Positions 10,001-25,000 of a stretch of DNA of 64,000 bases are shown piece after piece (positions within the stretch are counted from its first letter, which is position 1; the number at the start of each line of letters is the position of its first letter). The notes beneath the pieces are model-generated. The model was not told where the DNA came from and did no database searches. It worked only from the letters and a program-made list of their open reading frames with translations. The translations under genes were made by a program, and so were the position numbers. Origin of the DNA: Mimachlamys varia (Eukaryota > Mollusca > Bivalvia > Pectinida > Pectinidae); assembly GCA_947623455.1 (NCBI GenBank), contig OX392529.1, positions 51,107,186 through 51,171,185 of the forward strand, given 5' to 3'.

Positions 10001-13000
10001 TTTTAACAAAGTCGTACAAATGTAATCATTTGATATGTAGAAAATAGTGGTCAATATTTGAAAAATTGCAAATACAAATAAAAAAATGTGTGTTATTAAA
10101 AAAAAAAAGTATAAAAGGATCATAACATATTCCTGCTAAAAATATTATCACAAACCTTATATTGTTCCCTAAAGGTTCACTAAAGTCTTTTATAATGCAT
10201 AGAATAGAGCTTAAACATTTCTTTCAACATAGTACATCAAAAATAAATTCGTGAGTATGTGTAAGTGTAGAAAAGCTAATAAACAACGTGATCTTGTTAT
10301 GAAATCTTTATATGTGTCATTTCGTGATCGATGTCGACTGCTGACAAACAAACAAACAAACAAACAACACAAGGATTCGAAAGATGCAGGTTGATCAGAA
10401 CTATGTGCAAGTTTTATGGTCGCCATCTTTTTCTCACTGAGAAATATTCTGTACATTTAAGTGATATGAAGATGGACGTTTTTGAGTATGCTCATTAGCG
10501 TGTTTACTTGTTGTGATTGACAAAGATACTCAGTTCTCGTTTTGAGAACTTGATGTTTACTTGGATGTGACAGAGATTTACATGGCGGGTGTCGTCGATG
10601 AAGTAGAAGACGTTTACTCTTCCGGGACACCTGGTCTTTTTCTTTTGTGTTTTACTCTAGAGTTTTCATGTAAATCTTTCTTTTGTTCCTATTTTGCCTC
10701 TAGTTTAATCGATTTTGAGTTCGGATTATGGTTTTGTTGACGCTTTGGTACTCTCTGAAATTTTTACCACATACATGTATTTCGCCTTTCTACCCTGACT
10801 CCGACCACAAACTTGCCAATATTGCAATATATGGATCACTAGGCTTAAACATTATTCAGTAATAGATGAGTTGAAAATAGAATCAATACCTTTTAATAAG
10901 CACACAATAACTCTTCGGGGACTACTTACCCGCCGACCAGCATAGGCAAAGATCGAACTGCCCCTGCTTCTTCTGGATTTCCTACATTATCCGAATCACC
11001 TATGATAACTGAGTTGGTGATCAGCTGTCCTCCAGTAAACCATCTGTAGGCATGCAAAATAAATAACATATAATTACTCATATCTACATCATAGAAAAAT
11101 AATAACTGAATTTTAGAACTAAAAGAAAGTTAACTTGAACATGAAAAAGTTGAAATATTCACATTTATGTCCAATGAGTGCCATTTCTGTAATAGAAATA
11201 TCTTCCATTTCTGTCAATGCATGATATACTATTTCTGTTTAAACGTTACACATTTTTCACTGTCAAATATTATATTTTATTAAAATATGATATATAACAT
11301 ACTTAGACGCATGGTCTTGTAATATCTCTAATGCTGTCAAACCTATATATATAAATCTCCATTGATCTGTATTGAGCTTGACATAAATAGCAATATGTAT
11401 TATAGGACCATATTTACATTTGTATAACATTCATTGCAAAATGGTATTTAAGGAATACATGTTTTTTTATTCTTGCAGTATCGGACAGTGGATATTTTGA
11501 TTAGGTGTTTATGCAATCTGATTAAAATCACATCTTGATCTCCGCGCCGTTCCGTAAATTTCTCTCTCCTGTGATAATCCCATAGGGGTCATGTCCCGAT
11601 GACCTTTTGCATTAGCCAATCAAATCACTACTGTCAGAATCTTGACAGTGAAATTTTGAGGCGACAAAGCTGGTATAATCGCATTTGTCTGTTTAGCCTT
11701 TTCGTCACCAAAAATACCATGTAAAATAATGTGCCGAAATGGCTTGCTGCAAGATGACCGGTCATTTGAAAATTATTGAAAATTAATTTAGTGTTAAGTA
11801 AAGAGGCGACAAAGGTCATCTGAATATGACCTCTTATGGGATGTTGTCAGATCCTTGTAAAACGGAGTGAGAACAAGGATCTGTATTTTGATCAGATTGG
11901 TGTGTATTTGTTACAAACCTAAGTAACTGTACTCCGTTTACAGCATCAGCCATCCTGAAACATTTAAAAAAAATGTTATTTTTTCTATATGATTGCTATA
12001 CACACATAAAACTAATATAACAATTCTTCGGGGTCAAGGTCAAACTGACTACCTAATATGTGCATTACACAAACGGTTTCATCAATATATTTTAACGGTT
12101 GGAAAAGTAATTGCCCGGACAAGATAATATTAGAAAACTAGAAATGTCTGTGAGATATAAATGCCCCCGCCCCAGTTGGTTACATTACCATGGGACGGGA
12201 CGAAATCTTTGTAAAAGTACAAAAGAGTAAGACCAAATTTTCTGGAAAAGTAAGTGTCTTCTTAAAACTTAAAAACTAAAATTACTAAACATTCAGTAAT
12301 TACTTACGAAGATTGGGTGAGTTCGATGAACCCTCTCGTTATTACGTTGAAATATCTATTCTTGTATGCTGTAAAACAAGCAAAGGCGTACATTTATTTA
12401 TAGGTATACTCAATGCAATTAAATCCCAAATATGACAGGAAATAACATAACTAAATAAAGTATCCATGGCTTACAAAGCAAACGGGTGAATGGCAATCTA
12501 ACCCATTGATAATCAGTGTTATATAAAATACCATATGTTTTACTTATATGATTTGATAACCCTTTTTCAGTATCATAAATTATAATACAATGACATGAAA
12601 ATGTATCATAGTATGCTAATGGATATAATACAGTATGATATAGTTATAACTTTCATTATTATGTTGAAGAAATGATTTATTTCAATATAACAAACTCATA
12701 CATATAATCAAATTATATTGCTACATTTCGTTGCATTTTAATGTTAGTCAGATGATATACCGTGATATCTTGCGTATTGCCCGCTCTTTTGTATAGACCG
12801 CATACCCCAAAATATTGTTTTTTATGATATGAAATCTTCATATTGCCCGCTCCGGCATATTGCCCGCGGATTATCTGCTATATAATGACTGATAATAAAT
12901 TAAAACTGTATAGGTTGACTATATGTATTATCACAGGACTCTTCACGCGAGGAATTTTCATGAGTGTCACTAAGTCGATGCTCCTTACCATGAACGAATA

Positions 13001-16000
13001 CATTTGGAATTTAGACGTTCATTTTAAATTTGATTTTCTGGAAAATGTGTATTATTATTATTACTTAAGATGCATACGTGCTAAGATTTGACAGACATCA
13101 AATAACCCGCACATTGTTAAGATTAAGGAAATTATTTTCCCAGATATATCGCTTCATAAGATTGCACACAAGAGGCATTTTGATATCTTTTAATCCGTAG
13201 AGCCCGCGATCAATACACAAGTTCTTACGGTAATTTACAACAGTTTGCTATTAATTAAGTTCCGCAATTAAGCGTTTTTGTTTAAAAAAAAAAAACAATG
13301 TATGGACCATGTGGTATATTTGACAGCAATACATTACTGTTAGTACGGTGAATAACCATAAACAAACACGCCTTACCTGTCAGTTTGACGATGTCGACCT
13401 TCTTATTTCCAGATGTTCCGTCTAGAGGGTCGTTCCATGGTTCGTATTTATTGTTATTTACCCTTGTCCCGTTCTCATCCATGGTGTCTTCTATCTTGAG
13501 TCCAACCTGAAGAATATCAAAGTTCAAAAACATTACCTAAAGGTAGTTTTGTAGAACAATGTAATATATGTCTCTCGCTCACGTTTGTTCGGAAATGATG
13601 GAATTGTGTTTGCTATCTTTTATCTCAATACAAGTTTGTTTTTAGATTAAAATAGTTGAAATCCTTAAAAACTAAGCGTAAAACCTTCAAATAAATATGT
13701 TGAGAAACATTTTCGTTAAAACCCGTGAAAACAGAAATCGTTAAATATGAAATGCTTGTTTAGAATAACGTAATATTTGAACCATGCGTAAGTAAACGAG
13801 AATTTAGTGCTAATTGATAAAGATCTTTTAATTTTGGCTATTGAAATTTTCTACCTGCAAATGTTTCGACAATATATTGCCGATTTTGAAGACAAAGCAC
13901 TATATGTTAAAAACATGATAACATCATATCTTTCAAATTCCGTCAACAGTGCTAGCTACATATTATTAATAAGATACATTAAACGTAATTTAGTTCATTC
14001 ATCAACGTTGATAATAAGATAATGTTTTACAAATTGCTTCACAAATACTAGTTAGCTTCATCGTATAAATAAAATAATACTATACATTTTTTTAAATGTA
14101 GCTACAAATGATTAACCACATGCCTTCTTAAATATATTTTCTACGGCAATGTTAGCTAAGACGTTTACAATAAAATGACTTCTGAAGAAAATCTTTCAAC
14201 TTACTACGAGTGAATAATTGAAATCTTATTTAGAACTTTTTAAGCAATGCTAGATTTGTGTAAATGATTAAATAATTTCTTACAAATTTGTTCGAGTGTG
14301 CTACGTTGTTGTAGAACTTGGTGATAGGTGTGTGGCTGGCCTCTCCTGGTTCCATGTAGCCCTTTCCCTTAGAGGATCCGATCGGCTCAAATGGAAAGAT
14401 GTACCACATTCCGAAACCCTGCAAGTCCAAGAAATGCTCATGTCATTCGTCTCACAGGCGTACACATATATCAAAGTTTGGAAATACTAATTTTACTTGG
14501 TCTTTTTATCTTGTGCATTTACGAGAGTCTCCATGTAAATCTTCCCTTTGATCCTAGTTTGCCCCTAGTTTAATCGATTTTGAGTTCGGATTATGGTTTT
14601 GTTGACGCTTTGGTATTCTCTGATTATTTTTTTTTAAGTGTATGCCAATCTTCTTAACAAACTGCACCTACATGTTCAAGCAAACATAAACGACAAATCC
14701 AAAAGATGTTAGCGTGATACATTTTGTTTGTCACCTCATAATGTTTACCTTATGTATAGTTTCTTATTTTCGTTTAGAAAAATTTCAAAGATAAAAAAAA
14801 ATGGTCCTAAGGGAACAATTTAAGTTAATGAACACAAACTGCAACAGTTTGTCAACCATAAAGTGGGGGTTATGAAAATTAATGAGCATTATTTATAAAG
14901 TCCGATCCTTTTTTGATCAGTGACAGTTTAAACACGAGTGTATGGCAGCTTAATAATCTTACCCCGAGGGTTGAGATCCCTCTGTGTCACTCTCAAGGGG
15001 GTGCATGATTATTATTTTTCTTTTACCCGGTTTGACCTTGTATATTTCTAATATTGACGATACATCAATGAAAAACAATGTTGATGTGATATGATTGCGT
15101 TGTCGACGTGACGTTATTGTAGTGTTGTCGTGACTTCATTGTATGGTTTCTATGATGTCAACCAATTGTTGAGAACGTGCATAAAGGCACAAGTCGCATG
15201 TATCAACCCTAAGGTAAGATAAGAAAATATCACACCGGTAAAAGTGCGGATATCCCTGTCAAGGGTAATAGAAAGCAATGTCAAACACTTTTTTCGTAAT
15301 AAGATTTGATTAAGTGTATTACTTACATCACTGCCACCTGCTACATTGTTTTCCATCGTGGTGAGTGGGTTGCTGATCCAGAAAGTGCTCGGTAGACTGT
15401 AACATAACACAACCGTTCTTATAAAACAGCACAATAGGCTTTTATGTTTTACATAATGCAAAAGTAAAAAATAATGTACTGAAATACTTTTTATCATACT
15501 GAAAAAAATATATATTTTAAAATCTTTGTCCAAATGTAGTCAAAACACCTAAGGAAGACTTACTAAGTATTAGTAAAATAGCATCCCCTTCAAAGAGTAA
15601 ATTTCCCTTAAATCATAATTTGATATAAAATTGGTGCGACTGCTGGTTTAATAGAGTAACCTCCCTTTAATTATAGTTTGAAACAATTGTAGTTCATTAG
15701 TTGATTTTATACAGTTACCTCCCTTTAATCATAGTTTGATACAACTGTAGTGTATCAGTTGATTTTATAGAGTATCTTCCCGGCAATCTTATTTTGATAT
15801 TTAACTGCTGCGCACCTGTTAAACCGAACCGATTCTGTTAACCAGCCTGGTCAGTTAGTTAGGGCGGTTACATAAAGAATATATGGTTAGTAATTAACAA
15901 TACAAAGTTTACTTTTGGTGTGGGCCATGAAAAACGAGATGGTGAGCCTCTAGTGAACCATCTTTATTTTCCGTCCCAAGCCAAATATAAACGTTGTATT

Positions 16001-19000
16001 GTAAGATACTTACCATTATTTTGTGTATCCTGCAACTATTTAACACAAATATTCACATAAAACAAACAAAACCGATATGTGCTCATCTTTAATTGCACTG
16101 AGGCATGCTATGTTGCCTAGTAAAAATATCCATTTATGAAACTACAGACCTCTTCACTTCTCTCAGAAAGGTGATGCTCAAAACATAATAGTTCTACTAA
16201 TTTTAAACCCAAATGGTGTAAATTCAATGTATTTCCGATAATCAACCGTTTAATACCATACTAAATTCATAAGTCAATCAAGATGGATACAGCGCCTTGT
16301 ATTAACGAGTAGTAATCGACCGCTATTTGTGGTTGTTGCAAAATTTAAACTCAGGTTTTCCCCCAAATGTTTTAAGAATCTTATACCCTTGCCCAAAATA
16401 ATCCAATACATGGTTACAATTTTTGAGAGTGGCATAGAGCCGATAGAACAAAATCTTACTCGTCAGTGGGAACGAGTTCTCCCTGCTCTTGTCCAACACC
16501 GAGATTGCCCCTAAATATGGTTCCCTTTTCGCCTCCATCTTCAAGAAAATATCCATGTCCAATGCTTTTGTAGCAGACGTTATCAGCAACCTAAAAATTC
16601 ACGAAGTGAACAATCAACATATTTCAGTTCTCTTACAGACATTGCAATTATGAATTCCAATATATTCATTTGGTTTGGTTTATTTTGTTTTACGTCCTTT
16701 GAACACCCAGGGTCATGTAAGGACGTGCCAGGTTTTTGAGTTGAAAGAAAACCGAAGTACCCAGGAAAAAAAACACCGACCTACGGTAAGTACCTGGCAA
16801 CTGCCCCACGTGAGTTTCGAACTCACAACCCAGAGGTGGAGGACTAGTGATAGAATGTCGAGACACTTTATCCACTCGACCATTGTGGCCCCTTAATAAT
16901 TATATTCATACAATGCATTGATGACATAACAAAATCACATGTGCTACTACGACATTAAATGGGATATACGAATGTTTATTTACATATATTTACAATGAAA
17001 TGTACATGTGATATATCCAGAATTAAGAGCAATCGCCAAAACGCACAGCTTCCATACCATAATCAATTTACATCCACACGTCAAAAAAATCAATTCTACA
17101 GTAGTATTATTTGCAACATTTTCCTGCTTCAAGTATAAGTTTTGGCATTTGTTATATTTCAATTTCCCTAAATAGGAAACTTTGAGAGTTAGGAGAAGAA
17201 AACTTGTATATTACCATTGCTCCATGCGTAGCGTGGACGGTGACACATCTGGCATAAGAGTCATGTATGGAGTTTTCACGTGCATACGTAGGATCAGGGT
17301 ATGTGGCTTGGTCGTCTACATCTTCACACATGTGCCAGTGAATCGGATAACTACCTATAAAGAGACAGGGTTGTTATTATTATTTTTTTTTTAACTAACG
17401 TTAAAATGTTTTAATTCCCCAGCTTTTTTTTTGGGAAGGATGCCAGGGTTGGGGTGCCCTATTTATTTCCATACAACAAATAAAAATGCCAGAATAAGCT
17501 CAAATATCTACATAAAACATATTTAATGTATACAAATTAATAAGCTTAAGATTTCAGTAAGAGAATCGGCTCACTCCATACTTGAAAGAAAAACTCACGC
17601 GATATTTGACTTGCCCTATAGCGAAATATGACGTAACACACATGCTGCACCGTTTAAATATAGAAACATATACAGTATGCCGATTTTTTTTATTAAACTG
17701 CCTTATATATCTGTTTCGTCCTTTTAGGACTCGTCAATGATGCTAGGGGCCAGAAGGTGGGAATCGAAATTTTCTAAACTAATGTACTGTAGAAGTAGAA
17801 AATAATCAATAACAGATGCGTAGAAATTTTCCAAGATTGTGACGTAACGGATGACTATAGATATATGTCGGTTTATATAATTTACCACTGGTCAAGAATT
17901 TCTGAAACCTATTATTGTATGTGTTCTAACACTTGTATATCTTGTCTGGTTTTAGCTATCAACTGACGGAAGCCATTATCTGCTGTCTGCTATGAATAAA
18001 TGATCAAATACATACCTAGTGTGTTGGACTGACCCATATGGCGAATTTCTGCTCCTTCGATATGGAAGTTTTTAAAACCTTTCCTGACCTGCAAATATAC
18101 AAATATTATTCCAAAAGTAAATGTTTGTTATCTCTTCATGAAATACATATTATTTATTGGCTGGATTGGTGTACTACGATATTGCCATTTATTATATCAC
18201 CTTTTTTAATGTCATTTTACCTATGAAGAACAAATGACATTTAAATGAAGTTAATTATGCATTTTTCCCAAACAGAAGACTGCATTCACATTATATATGT
18301 TCATAGACAGTGACATTACATTTTAAAGTGTGCGAATACATTTGTCGATTTGATATTCATTTCGGACAAGCTTAGCCGGGGAGACGGGAATTTGATTGCA
18401 AACGGAATACTCCAGTGCAAAACGTTGCTCCTATCATTTCTCTGATAAAGTAGTAGACTACTCATTGTAGGAGACATAAACATTCTCTGTTAACGTTATA
18501 TTAATATATTTACATTTGCGCTACAACCCTCTATATGAACATTACCAGCAAAAGTGCCTTCCATAAAAGTATGAAAGCAATGGTTCCCGAGACGTAGCAC
18601 GTGGTTTCATTAAGACGTCATAGATCAAGCTTGTTCAATAAGAGTCTTGTCGCGGCGCTTCGTATAACATGGATAAATATGGATGTAACGGCTGACCTTT
18701 CTTAGCACTATGAAAGTTTAAAAAATGACTTTCAATCCTTATATAAATACAACCTTTTCATCTTAACCCAGAGATGTTTTTAGACAAAGAAGGCTCAGCT
18801 AACCTTGATGTGACCTCCAAACTCGTCGTCTGCGTTCTCCATATCGCCTTCTATGACGATGTTTCTACTGAGCAAGCCTACTTCTGCACGCATGTCCACA
18901 TTTTTCGTGATTGCACCGTAATGGTTGAATCGAGGGGACACTGTCGGAATCAAAGCGAGCAAATATATCCAATAGCTTTATGTCACAAAAGCAGAGTTCT

Positions 19001-22000
19001 ACCTTTATTTACAGATGCACATCTAAATAGCAATATGATTATTTCGATCCAGATTCATTTTCTCAAAATGTCCATACATTCAAAAACATATTGAAGAACA
19101 TAAAATATAAATTTCATTTACTTTACAACAATTATGAAACAAGTTATCCAACTTATATAAATCACTCTTGTTGGCGCAGATGTTAGCGCGCGAGGTGTCT
19201 TATTCAAGTTATTGTGGGAGAAAACCGGAATACCCGGAGAAAACCCATGTTGTCCGGCAGGTTGACCCTCATACCTTTTCATGTCTGGTCGGGGAATCGA
19301 ACCCCGGCCGCCTTGGTGAAAGGCAAGTGCGCTATCGACTGCACCACCCGAGCACCATAAGACGATTAAAATTAAATACTTTCGTGTTCTATGATGATTT
19401 TTGTTATTGAAGATTATAGTTTTACAATTGTGTTATCGTACAATGAACTTACAGTCGAGTCTGACTTCGTTGGGGGCACATTCCTCACACTTAAAAACGG
19501 TGCCGACTTCGACCTGTCGCCAATCGTAATCGGTCGACGTGATGATCACTTTGTCACCTGAAAACAAATCACTTCATTAGATTCAAGTCATTTACCGGGA
19601 AAGAAAGCCTCAAAACTCTTTTACATGAGGTAAGAGGTTGTTTTAGAATTCACGTTATTGTCGATGCAACACTTCATCATTGGATGCTTGTTATTCTGAT
19701 ACAAGAAGCAGGAAAACTTTACGGAAGGAATTTAAAACATAAATCTTGCATCTTTTGTTTCGCCGCTATATTACCTTGTAACATTTCTACTGGACAGGTA
19801 TAGTGTTCCTGTAAGCATTTAGTGAACAAGCAGTACTTTCTACATCTAAAATTGTATAACGTTTATCATTGGTCATTTAAATCTATGACGACCTCTTTGT
19901 CAACAGCTGAAAATGAACGGTGCACGGTCCTTAAGCAACCTCTGAACTGTTAAGGAATACTTCACAGAATCTTCATAATGAAGTGCACAGAGAAGTACTT
20001 TAATTTAAATATTTTGAATAACATATATTATTGAACGACCTATCTAAGAATTAAACAGCATTCTGTTCCATCTTACGGTCCTATAACACGAAACAGGGTT
20101 GAAAACAAAATGAGTAATGCGCGTTAGCAGATTCGTGGTCTCATAACACAGAAATGGCCTTAGTAGTGGTTTGTAGTTGCAATGTACAGCAAATGTAAAT
20201 ATGTTACATTAAATGCAGATATAACATTTAATTCAAATATCATGAATTGTACATGTATGTATATAATGATTAAAAACTTATGTAATATCTTATAACATAT
20301 GGTTATATATAGTATGCTTATAGAGATTCACGTTAAATACATTTGCATATAAACTTAAAGACAGCATTATACATTACATACTCAACTAGCAAAACTCATA
20401 AATCAATTATTTGTAAAAATATCTGTAACAACAAACATTTGATTTGATGGAAGTTCAACTTTGAAAGTCGCTTACAGCAATATACAAAAAATGTGTGTTC
20501 AATACCTTCATTCCAGGAAGTGACGTCATCAGAGACGGTGATTTTCGGGATCGATTTGGCTGTATAAGTCACTTCAAATGTCGCTGTTGATCTTCCAAAC
20601 CCGATGGATCTGGTGTAACTCTCGACGAAGAACTTAATTGTCTTGTCCTGCGACATCATTGAGGCTGATGAGGTTTGGTGAATACCACCGATTTTGTAAG
20701 GTTCGAAATTTTCGATGGTCTTGGAGTAATCACCTAAAATCGATGAATTAAACAACTTTAAAAAAAACAGGAATATAGTATTTTGCTATTTTTCATAAAT
20801 CTTAATTATAAATCTAAATAATATATTTCGGGTTATAAAAAGGATGTGTTATTTTATTATTGGACCAATCAAGAAATGATGTTTTAAGACAAATGTTTTC
20901 ATGTAAATACAATAATGTATATATGGAATGTCATCTGTGTCATATAATCAGTAAAATGATATCAAATGCTTTTGATTCATTACTATTTGGTTAACTCATT
21001 CATCCCTTGAACACTTATGGACTCTTTCCAAACAAAGATAAAACAACGAATTTATATCGTACTATCTTACATGTTCGTTTTTCTGCTGCTGCATACATAA
21101 TACATATTTTAAATCTTGATTGAATTAAGGTGCACAAATGAAAATGTAATAATGATTCAAAACTTTTACTATGTAATATGGCTAAATTTTTTTGCAACTA
21201 GTTTGTTTGAAGAGAAACTTGTTATTTGTTGTTTACTGCCCGAGCTATTGACACGTGGACTTGAATTTAGTTTAATTTACATGCAGAAAAACATCTGGTA
21301 TTTTTAATCTTGCATTTGTTTTCAAGAATTTGCCTGCAAATCCTTCTTTTATTAATGTCTAAGATTTTTAAAAATCCCCAATATATTATATATGTGTTGG
21401 TTCAATGAAAGAAATTCGTAAAAATGCAAGTGTAAATTGCATGTATTTATATAAATACTTGTGGACATAGAGAAGGTAAGTACAGCTTCATACCTTTTAC
21501 CACGATCATGGCGAAACTGTCGTAGAAGACGAGATCTCGGATTTTGCTCGAATTTGTGACTTTTCCATATCCCAACATCTCGACAGCATCATAAAACAGA
21601 CTTCTATCAAACGCATTTTCTCTGTCAACGATGAATTTCCGTACCGCAAGCATCACTACGTTTCCGTTTGGTATTTCTGAAAGAAATAGCTGGGTGATTA
21701 AAACAAGAATTAGATCTTCGCCGACAAAATCAAAATAACGTCAGATAAATTAATTATGCAACGTCAAAGGTTACATAATGTTCTTAGATTAACAATGATG
21801 ATGTAACACACACATACAATGTATGCTGCACCTTTTAAAATTTAGTAATAGATTTAGTATGCCGAAAAATGTAATTAAACTTCATCATAGAGCTGTTTCG
21901 TCCTCATAGGACTCTTCGTTGATGCCAGGGACCAAAAGAGCCAAAAAATGAGCTAAAAAGTGTTCTCTAAGAAAAACCGCTTTGCTAAGTTTCGTTTCAA

Positions 22001-25000
22001 TTAACATTAAAGTCTTAGCTGCATGCCTTTTATATAATGTTGGTACTTTAAATGTATAACTTATACATGTATTTACAGATATTAATACACATTTTTTACA
22101 TGTACCGATACGTGCAATATTGCCATATCAATATGCCTGTAGGGTACATTGTATTCACTTTCAGTGTATTGCCGCTGGATACTTTGTACATTTTTAATGC
22201 ATTATCGGCATATGCCTTGTGGATCTTCAGTGTATTTCCGGCACATACATTGTATAAACTTTCAGTGTATGTTATGCCTGCAATCCTTGTTAGTTATAAA
22301 CCGGAAGGTACAGTGTACACATTTAGTGTATTACATTTATTAAATGTATTACAATGTACCAGTACATAAATTGTACACTTTCATTGTATTACATTTATTA
22401 TATGTATTACAATGTACCAAAATAATACATAATGTACATTTTCATTGTATTACATTTATTAAGTGTTTTACAATATGCCAGTACCTACACTGCACACTTC
22501 CGGTGTATTAACAATTTTTGCATTATGACCTCATCATTATACATAGTATTCTTTCTTTTACCATCAATATAGGTGGCAAATCTTCCGCTTTCCCTTTCAA
22601 TTCCTTTTTGATGTTGCATGCCGACATTAAACGATCCTCGCGGTCGATCACATTTCCCAGTAACAGGATTGTAGGAATTTACCATGAAACCTCTGACGTC
22701 ATCCTCTTTCGTTACCTTGAATGATGACGTAACACACACATATCAAATTAAATTTGATTTTTTATTTACGTTTACATAATACAACATCAATCAATTTTAT
22801 TTGTTGGAATAATGTAATGTATGATATAATGATCTAATGCTAATAACATAACTATAATTCACATATTATCATAATTCAATGTAACATATATATTACAATG
22901 TGTTACAATAAAATTTCATTTTTACTGTATGTGTGATATTCTTATTGTAATACCGGGTCAAGAAATCAGCAAAATCATAAATTTATAAAAAGAATTAAAA
23001 AAAAAACCACGCACCCACACATGAAAAAGGTTTATGTACACAGGTATAAAGCACAAGTTTTGGTAATCGATGTAATAGTTTAAAATGAAAATAATTTCAA
23101 AATCCAACGAATTATTGTAAGCGAATTTTATCAAAAGTGCGCTAAGAAAAGTTTTAGATATATCACTAACTTACCGCATCGTAAGAGGCAAACGCATCAC
23201 TTGTCATTTTCTGGACAGGACTTGCGAGCTTCGTCCATGGGAGCTTTCTTTGTCCATGAATCTCAAGAGTACCGTCCTCGTTAACGCCGAGGAACTTCTG
23301 TCCAAATCCTGGCACAGAGTAGGTGTCGTTGATGGTCCCTAGGCAAAACAAAATCAAGGAACGGTCAGCAGAATGGACACATACATCGGCAACTGACAAA
23401 CAAACTTTAGGGAAAGGGATTCGAGAGATGCAGATTTATCAAGATAGTGACAGTTTTAATGGTCGTCATCTTGGTCTTAATGAGACATATCTTTGTGTGA
23501 TATGAAGGTTGACGTTTTTGAATATTTTCATAGGTATGTCATTTTATTATGTGTGAAATTACTCCAGTTCTAACTTTAAGGATATGACGTTTATTTGGAT
23601 GTACCATAGATTTGTATGGTGAGTGTTGTCGATGTTAAAGAAGACGCTTATCCTTGCGGAACATCTAGTCTTATTATCTTGTATTTCTAAAGGGTCTCCG
23701 TGTACATATTTATGAGTTTGAATTATATTTCTTGTTGACATACATGTTCTAGTATTCGCTGATTGTTTTTTGTTGTTTTATTTTTAAGACATGTTTTTCT
23801 ATGTAAATATTTTAAAATGTTACATTTTAGTAAAAGTTCTAAATTGAAACAATTGAAATAAGCTACCACACCGCGTAATTGATGCGCCAAATGTAATTGA
23901 AATTTATAGTCATTGTTATTTTTATTATCCCCAATAAACACCTAAATTGTTATACACAGAACATTGCATTATCTGAAGTAGGATATGAGTTAGTATTGTG
24001 TCATCACATATCTATGAGATGTATACTTGGTTAAAATCACAACGACATAAAGAGATGTTCGCTTAAATATGTAATATTTTGCTTTTGTTAATAAACGTAT
24101 TAATTATTCTTCAACAACTATGTTGTATTGAAGAAAAGTACGAAAACAAATCTTGTGCCAGATCCAAACAATCAAACTAAACAATTTTAATCAGTGAATG
24201 GTAGCTCATCTACTTTCTTGGGCTTCTCTATGGGAGACTATTTAAACCATATAATCTTCAACCCTTGCATCATCTACATGTACTTCTTCAAATATCTCGT
24301 CGGTAAAAGTACGCATCAGGTATTACCATGTAAACAAAGGACTAATTACACACAACCCTCTCTTTTGATAAACATTCTTCATTAAAATTACCTAATAGTT
24401 GAATCGTAGCTTCTCCCTCGTAAAGACAATCAGCAGACCCAATGTCCATCCGTCCTCCCTTTATCTCGATGTATTTCGTCCTCAGCGTTAGGTCACTGTT
24501 TGGCAGAAATACCAGTCGACCTCCGGTTACTATAGTAATGCTACCGAGATCCACACCTGGACTTGCATCTAAGGCTATCATGGAATTGATGATGACGTCA
24601 TCACCTTCTACGGGTACCTAGTTTTTTTATGAAATTAAATTGAACAGATTTAGATCACCAAATATCTATTTGCCTTTGTCCAGTTGGAATTCATTTTGCT
24701 TATGAATGCCAACCGAAAGCATTCCAATGCTTAAATGTGAAGTGTTTGAAGTCTATATATAATTTCATATGTTTGTCATATTTTCAATAACTTTAAACAC
24801 TAACGTCATTTTCAAAACGTTTTCCTATCATGTGATTTTCACCAATCATCAAGAATAGACAAAATTACCACTAAAATAGACTAATACTGTGGAGCAAGAA
24901 TTGCCAATTCTCTCTGCTATCATTCTATCTTTATTTGCTAGCTATAGGTATTTTAACTCTATCAATATTGCTGAATGAATTCAAATAATTATTTCCCATA

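Noticed and set aside
19285..19345. Possible tRNA gene on the minus strand
   Set aside because: A and B boxes are present, but the cloverleaf is not complete and the same head recurs with a fixed body and tail, so it is a SINE.
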